A stretch of 64,000 nucleotides of DNA from Noviluteimonas gilva (lineage in GTDB: Bacteria; Pseudomonadota; Gammaproteobacteria; Xanthomonadales; Xanthomonadaceae): NCBI RefSeq assembly GCF_009740395.1, contig NZ_WOXT01000001.1:248001-312000 (forward strand), written 5' to 3'. The notes beneath the pieces are model-generated. The model made no database searches. It was given only the letters and a program-made list of their open reading frames with translations, and was not told where the DNA came from. A program made the translations under genes and the position numbers. This document shows, piece by piece, positions 59,879 to 64,000 of this stretch (position 1 is its first letter; every line of letters begins with the position of its first letter).

Positions 59879-60967
59879 TTACGGTGCGCCGACTTCGAGG
59901 TTGGCCTGCACGGTCATGCCCTGCTGGATCAGCGAGGCAGGTCCGCTGTTCTGCGCGGCCATCATCACGCCCGCGGCCGACTGGCCGACGCTGTCCATCG
60001 AGTTCGACGAATCGAAGGTGCCGGCATCGACCGTGATCGATCCGCCTGCACCACCGTCGCCACCCGCGGCTGCGTTGCCGTCGCCGCCGGCGCCGTCGCC
60101 ACCGGTGCCGTCACCACCGGAACCACCGGCGCCGCCGGTCGCGGCGACATCGCCGCTATTGCCGCCGGTTGCGCTGGAGTCGCCCGTGGTCGCGGTCGCC
60201 GAGGAATCGGCGTTGCCGCCGGTGCCCGAGCCGTCGCCGCCGGTTGCATCGGCTGTTCCGCTTCCGCCGGTGCCCGTGCCCGAAGCTTCGCCGCCCGTGC
60301 CCGTGCCGGTGCCGTCGCCACCGGTATCGGTGGTGTCGCCATCGCCGTTGGTGCTGGCGACCGAGCCGCCCGCGCCTGTGCCGGTGCCCGCGGCAACGCC
60401 GCCCGCACCCGTGCCCGGTGCACCCGCGCCTGTTGCTGCGCCGGTCCCGCCGGCGCCTGTGCCAGCGCCACCCGCCGCAGTGGATGTGCCGGTGGCACCA
60501 CTGCTGTCGGCGACGCCATCGCCGCCCGGGCCACTTGTCGCGGCCGCACTGCCACCGGCCGCACCTGCGCCACCGACGCCCGCGCCACCGACGCCTGCGC
60601 CGCCTGTTGCCGAACCACCGGCACCACCGGCGCCGGAGTTGTTGTTGCCCGCGTTGCTCGCGTTGTTGCCCCACGGCCCGATCGCGTTGCCGGTCACCGT
60701 GCCGTTGAGAGTCGTGTTCGCCACGACGCTGCTGGTGTTGAAAGAGTTGGAGAAGGTTGCGGTGGAGGTGCCGCCGTTGGTCGCGGCGGAGCTGCCGGGC
60801 GCGCCGGCCGTCGCATCACCGACGTTGTTGCGGTTGTCTCCTGTCGAGTTGTTGGCGTTGTTGTCGCTTGTGTTGTTGTCGCCTGTCACGTTGACGTCCT
60901 GTGCGTACGCCTGGCCGGCAAGGCCGCAGGCGAGCAACAGGAACGAGGCGAGGACTGTCTTGCGCAT
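59879..60967 (-). CDS. Low-complexity secreted protein, candidate Fap-like fibre subunit
   Basis: 362 residues from ATG 60967, after gggag. Signal peptide to about residue 22. The mature N-terminus is Asn/Asp-rich (VNVTGDNNTSDNNANNS), then VVANTTLNGTVTGNAIGPW, which resembles Fap repeat phrases. Residues about 105-300 are almost pure G, A, T, S and D, with GGAGVGGAG and GDGTGG-type repeats and no Cys. The C-terminal part has DSVGQSAAGVMMAAQNSGPASLIQQGMTVQ, matching the downstream subunit. It is the first gene of the five-gene unit, in the place of the fibre gene. No FapA-like gene is seen. Known FapC fibres have Gln/Asn repeats rather than this Gly-rich spacer. Confidence 0.65.
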   Translation of the reverse strand: MRKTVLASFLLLACGLAGQAYAQDVNVTGDNNTSDNNANNSTGDNRNNVGDATAGAPGSSAATNGGTSTATFSNSFNTSSVVANTTLNGTVTGNAIGPWGNNASNAGNNNSGAGGAGGSATGGAGVGGAGVGGAGAAGGSAAATSGPGGDGVADSSGATGTSTAAGGAGTGAGGTGAATGAGAPGTGAGGVAAGTGTGAGGSVASTNGDGDTTDTGGDGTGTGTGGEASGTGTGGSGTADATGGDGSGTGGNADSSATATTGDSSATGGNSGDVAATGGAGGSGGDGTGGDGAGGDGNAAAGGDGGAGGSITVDAGTFDSSNSMDSVGQSAAGVMMAAQNSGPASLIQQGMTVQANLEVGAP

Positions 60968-61034
60968 GGGGATCTCCCGTTTGTTGCTTTTATTGCCGAT
61001 CGCGCAACTGTTCCCCCGATGCAGCGGCCGGTGC

Positions 61035-61054
61035 CTGATCGAGCGCACGATCAG
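61035..61054. promoter_or_regulatory. Perfect inverted repeat near the Fap-like operon start
   Basis: ctgatcg-agcgca-cgatcag, with matching gc bases just outside. It lies about 70 bases upstream of the fibre-gene start and could be an operator or a leader hairpin. Confidence 0.45.
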
Positions 61055-61083
61055 TGCCAGACATGCGGTCCGTGATGTCTTGT

Positions 61084-61097
61084 GTTCACCGGTGAAC
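61084..61097. promoter_or_regulatory. Perfect 14-bp palindrome
   Basis: gttcaccggtgaac, 117 bases upstream of the fibre-gene start. Fully symmetric, the size of a dimeric regulator site. Confidence 0.45.
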
Positions 61098-61223
61098 GGG
61101 CCTCACGACGAACGGCGCGGCGGTCGCTTGACCAGCCATTGCTGCGGCCGCTGGCAACGTTCCCGGCGCCGTGGATTCGCATGCATCGGCGATGCCACGC
61201 GCACGCCTCGCGCGCGGGTTCCC

Positions 61224-61238
61224 CCGGAATTGCGTTCC
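61224..61238. promoter_or_regulatory. CGGAA-N5-TTCCG palindrome upstream of the Fap-like operon
   Basis: cggaa-ttgcg-ttccg, identical in arms and spacing to 32841 and 35454. It lies 257 bases upstream of the fibre-gene start, with a further half site attccgg at 61251. Confidence 0.45.
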
Positions 61239-61498
61239 GGATGCGTTCTGCATTCCGGCGCACGTCGATTCGAAGAACCTGTCCGCTATGCGCACGAACG
61301 CGCGTTGCTCCCGCCGCATCGCGCGACGGCGCAGACATGTGACCGAATGGGGGAATGCGCGGCGCTACGCGCATTGCATCTTGCAGGCGTCACCCGGAAT
61401 TCCGTACCGCGATGAGTCGCACGGCTCGGCAGTGGCGGCATCTCGCGCGTAGTGCGCGACTCGGCATTCGAGCCGCGCACTTGGGATGTTACGCCGAT

Positions 61499-63229
61499 TC
61501 ATTCCACCGTCGCGCGCAACTGCACGCCGGAGAACGCCTTCGCACCATGCACGGCGACGTGGAGTTCGCCCGCCGCCGGCGCATCGATCACGACGATGCC
61601 GTTGTTGCCCGGGCGCACCGAACTGACATCGTGCGATGCGGGCGATGCATGGCCGCCACGACGCACATACAGATCCGCATCTCCCGTGCCGCCGTAGCTG
61701 CGCAGTGTCAGGCGCGTCGCGCCATCCGGCACGTCGACGACGTAATGGCGTGACTGCGCCTGCTTCGCATAGATGTGCATCGCTGGCCCGTACAGGCCCA
61801 GCACCATCGGGACAGGCAGCGGCACGTGCCCGAGAATGGCAGCCTCGACCGCCACGCCCGCATCGACGATGCCCGTGCCGATGGGCTTGTCGATGGCCAC
61901 CGGGAACATGCGCGTCGTCTCGGCGAGCATCGTTGCGATCGTCGCTGGCGCATGGGGAACGGGCGCGGCGCCCTGCATCATCGCCACGACCGCGGCGACG
62001 TGCGGCGCGGCCATCGACGTGCCGATATTCGCCGCGAACGCCGGCGCTTCGGGCCCTTCCATGCCGAAGTTGAACGTCGACCAGATGAAGCCGTGCGGCA
62101 TCCATTCCGACCCGGTGGACTTGTCGTCGCGATAGAGGCCGCCGCCGGGCGCGGACACGGTGACACCGGCGCCATGGTTCGAATAGAACACGCGCTTGCC
62201 CGTGAATCCGTTCGCGCCGACGACGATGACGTTGCTGCAATTGGCGGGCGCGAAGTCCATCACGTCCTGGTTGCTGTTGCCGGCTGCAACGACAACGGTC
62301 GTGCCGCGCGACACCGCGCCATCGATCGCGTCCTGCATGTACGGTTCGCACACCGACCGCGCGCCGAGACTGATGTTGAGGACTTCCGCGGGCGTTGCGT
62401 TGTCCGGCACGCCGGCGACGGTGCCACCCGACGCCCACGTGACCGCATCGGCGACGTCCGACATGTACCCGCCGCAGTGGCCGAGCACGCGCACGGGCAA
62501 CAACTTCGCGCGATACGCCATGCCGGCCATGCCGAGTCCGTTGTTGGTGACCGCGGCGATCGTCCCCGCGACATGCGTGCCGTGCCAACTGCTGGGACCG
62601 GCGGGACACTGGCCCAGGTAGGGCGGCACGTGTGTCCAGTCGCCCGTATCCCAACCGCCCGGGCTTCGCGTGTCGTCTTCGCGCCCGGAGATGAAGGCAT
62701 CGGTGATGAAATCGTAGCCCGCGCCTGCGACGACGTTCGCATCGAGATCCGGATGCGCGGTGATGCCGGTGTCCAGCACGCCCACGACGATGCCCTCGCC
62801 CATCGCGCCCTGCGCCCAGGCGCCTGGCGCGTTCACGCCGCCGAGCGGATCGTACAGATCGGCCTGGACGCGGTTGTGCCACTGGCCGCCGACGTCGACG
62901 TAGTCCTCGTACCACGGATCGTCGACGACGGTGGTGTGCCGTACCAACGGATCCCGGCGCGCGTATTGCACGTCCGGATGCGCGGCCAGGCGCGCGATCA
63001 CTGCGTCGGCATCACCGCCCTCGACACGCAAGACCTGCGCGCCGTTGGCGAGCGTAGACACGGCGCGCGATTCGGGCGCGAGCGTGCGCAGTGCGATCGC
63101 AGGTTGCACGCGTGCCTGCGTGTGTTCGTGGAATTTCACGACGACGCGGCCTGCGGGATCGAAGGCGAGTGCGGTGCCGCTGATGCAGAAGCAGGCCAGC
63201 GCGATCGCGAGGCGAAGTTGTGTTTGCAT
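61499..63229 (-). CDS. Secreted subtilisin-family (S8) serine protease
   Basis: 576 residues. Signal peptide to about 22; inhibitor-like propeptide to about 120; catalytic domain with Asp153 (VLDTGIT), His216 (SSWHGTHVAGT), oxyanion Asn318 (AAGNSN) and Ser405 (NIGTSMAAPH). A C-terminal pre-peptidase-type beta domain follows, about 480-576 (GDADLYVRRGG). All four catalytic residues are present. Secreted S8 proteases with this layout are common in Lysobacter and Xanthomonas. Its position beside the amyloid operon could be functional (subunit or host processing) or incidental. The gene 3' end faces the palindrome-rich region. Confidence 0.93.
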   Translation of the reverse strand: MQTQLRLAIALACFCISGTALAFDPAGRVVVKFHEHTQARVQPAIALRTLAPESRAVSTLANGAQVLRVEGGDADAVIARLAAHPDVQYARRDPLVRHTTVVDDPWYEDYVDVGGQWHNRVQADLYDPLGGVNAPGAWAQGAMGEGIVVGVLDTGITAHPDLDANVVAGAGYDFITDAFISGREDDTRSPGGWDTGDWTHVPPYLGQCPAGPSSWHGTHVAGTIAAVTNNGLGMAGMAYRAKLLPVRVLGHCGGYMSDVADAVTWASGGTVAGVPDNATPAEVLNISLGARSVCEPYMQDAIDGAVSRGTTVVVAAGNSNQDVMDFAPANCSNVIVVGANGFTGKRVFYSNHGAGVTVSAPGGGLYRDDKSTGSEWMPHGFIWSTFNFGMEGPEAPAFAANIGTSMAAPHVAAVVAMMQGAAPVPHAPATIATMLAETTRMFPVAIDKPIGTGIVDAGVAVEAAILGHVPLPVPMVLGLYGPAMHIYAKQAQSRHYVVDVPDGATRLTLRSYGGTGDADLYVRRGGHASPASHDVSSVRPGNNGIVVIDAPAAGELHVAVHGAKAFSGVQLRATVE

Positions 63230-63241
63230 GTGTCGTCTCCT

Positions 63242-64000
63242 TTAGAGGTCGATGCCGAAACCGACGCCCGCCGAGCGTTCGTCGCTGCTGAATGCACCGC
63301 CGAGGCTGAGCGAGATGCGATCGGAAACATTGCGTGCGTAGCCGAAGGACAACGCGCTCTCTCCGTTCTGCCAGCCCGCGCCCGCGGCGAGCCGCCCGCG
63401 ATCGCTGCGGCCCTGCGCGGCGTTGATCGCCATGCTGCTCATCGCGGCGGACATCGCGCCGATGCGGTCGATGCGGTCGTCCTGCCGATTCACGCGATCG
63501 CGGAGATCGACGAACTGATCGGACAAGGCCTGCACGCGATGGTCGGTGTAGGCGCGCGCTTCGTTGAGCGTGGAGGCTTGCGCGGCCTGCATCTGCCGCA
63601 GGTTCACCGCGTCGGTTGCGGCGACCGCATCGTCGACGTGCACGACGCGACGTTCCGATCCCGCCGACCCCACGGAAACCGTGCCCGCCTCGTGTGCGAC
63701 CGAGCCCTGGCCCAATGCGGCCGCATCATTCACCGCGCTGCTGCCCGAACCCAATGCCGTGCCTTCGCCCGTGCCCATGCCGGGGACCGTGGGCGCGGCC
63801 GTGGGCAGTTGGCCGAATGCCGCTTCCAACGCATCCATGCGCGAGTGCAATCCGCCGAGGCCCGAACCGATCGAGCCATCCAGTCCCGCGATCGCCTCGT
63901 CGAGTTGCGCCTTGATCACGACATCGTTGGCTTCGGTGCCCGCCGCGACGTTGACGATCTGCCGGAAGTTCGGGCCGTGCTCGCCACCGTCTTCGTCCCA
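63242..64000 (-). CDS. Trimeric autotransporter adhesin, C-terminal part (runs off the window)
   Basis: At least 252 residues; the reading frame stays open to the window edge, so the start lies beyond 64000. The visible part has a YadA-type neck motif (RQIVNVAAGTEANDVVIK), a coiled coil (SRMDALEAAFGQ), a second head/neck repeat (VHVDDAVAATDAVNLRQM), a stalk (QALSDQFVDLRDRVNRQDDRIDRIG) and the 70-residue membrane anchor: MSSMAINAAQG then AAGAGWQNGESALSFGYAR and a C-terminal SAGVGFGIDL. This forms a trimeric outer-membrane adhesin. It lies 12 bases upstream of the protease gene, so the two may be cotranscribed. Confidence 0.9.
   Translation of the reverse strand, partial: WDEDGGEHGPNFRQIVNVAAGTEANDVVIKAQLDEAIAGLDGSIGSGLGGLHSRMDALEAAFGQLPTAAPTVPGMGTGEGTALGSGSSAVNDAAALGQGSVAHEAGTVSVGSAGSERRVVHVDDAVAATDAVNLRQMQAAQASTLNEARAYTDHRVQALSDQFVDLRDRVNRQDDRIDRIGAMSAAMSSMAINAAQGRSDRGRLAAGAGWQNGESALSFGYARNVSDRISLSLGGAFSSDERSAGVGFGIDL

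Larger units (their letters stand above)
60968..61498. other. Intergenic region upstream of the Fap-like operon
   Basis: 531 bases with no credible gene; all open frames are short and Arg/Cys-rich. It must contain the operon promoter (transcribed leftwards) and the end of the S8 protease gene. It holds several inverted repeats, listed separately: 61035-61054, 61084-61097, 61224-61238, and cggaattccg at 61395-61404. On the leftward strand an A-rich caataaaag about 40 bases before the ATG could be a -10 region. The density of palindromes suggests regulation by several factors. Confidence 0.6.

Noticed and set aside
61018-61040. Sigma-54-like promoter (ggcac ... tgca) before the amyloid operon
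   Set aside because: The distance between the GG and GC elements is 11 rather than the strict 10 bases, so it does not fit.

Overview
The window is about 64 kb of high-GC bacterial chromosome. The block aroQ-accB-accC ... prmA - DUF3426 protein - fis - purH - purD, the protein families present and the codon use fit the gammaproteobacterial family Xanthomonadaceae. I would guess a Lysobacter- or Luteimonas-like organism; this placement is inferred from gene order and protein character, not from a search. I saw no rRNA, insertion sequence, integrase or CRISPR array. One tRNA gene (elongator tRNA-Met) is present.

Layout. 0-14 kb is housekeeping on the + strand: an Xre regulator, cutA, dsbD with a doubled N-terminal domain, a TlpA-like thioredoxin, aroQ, accBC, prmA, fis, purH and purD. 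14.3-18.8 kb holds a BrnT/BrnA toxin-antitoxin pair with a palindromic operator, an LplT-Aas type transporter/acyltransferase, a protein that looks like a catalytically dead Mod-type DNA methyltransferase, and a divergent HTH gene. 18.8-23 kb is ampE, nudC, erpA, a bactofilin, a coiled-coil membrane protein and a DUF4126 protein. 23-28 kb has a REC-GGDEF-EAL protein with both output motifs degenerate, followed by a hybrid histidine kinase. 27.8-31 kb holds bfr, bfd, rppH, tRNA-Met, a DUF1254-type lipoprotein and queD.

31-44 kb is a stress and signalling region. It contains a RES-domain protein, a KGG-repeat protein, a DUF4142 lipoprotein, an NtrC-type sigma-54 activator, a Gly/Tyr/Arg-rich BON protein, and then four signalling genes in a row: a small degenerate-kinase protein, a poly-HAMP hybrid kinase of about 1830 residues with three receivers, a REC-HK-REC protein and a second small kinase-like protein. 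44-54.6 kb has a two-gene NHEJ unit (Ku plus a stand-alone LigD polymerase domain), a phasin, a PadR/HAAS-domain pair, an RND efflux pump, bioD, a TMEM175-like channel, free-Met-sulfoxide reductase and a TfoX C-terminal-domain protein.

54.6-64 kb concerns the cell surface. A cobalamin riboswitch and btuB come first. They are followed on the other strand by a five-gene Fap-like functional-amyloid operon: a low-complexity Gly/Ala/Thr/Ser-rich candidate fibre protein, a FapB-like protein, a FapD-like C39 peptidase, a FapE-like protein and a FapF-like pore. A subtilisin-family protease and the C-terminus of a trimeric autotransporter adhesin, which runs off the window, lie upstream of it. The most novel-looking elements are this amyloid operon with its unusual fibre, the dead-methyltransferase protein, the poly-HAMP/mini-kinase signalling block, and a palindrome CGGAA-N5-TTCCG. 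By eye I found that palindrome exactly three times, each time in an intergenic region next to stress or surface genes, with a near copy upstream of the KGG gene.
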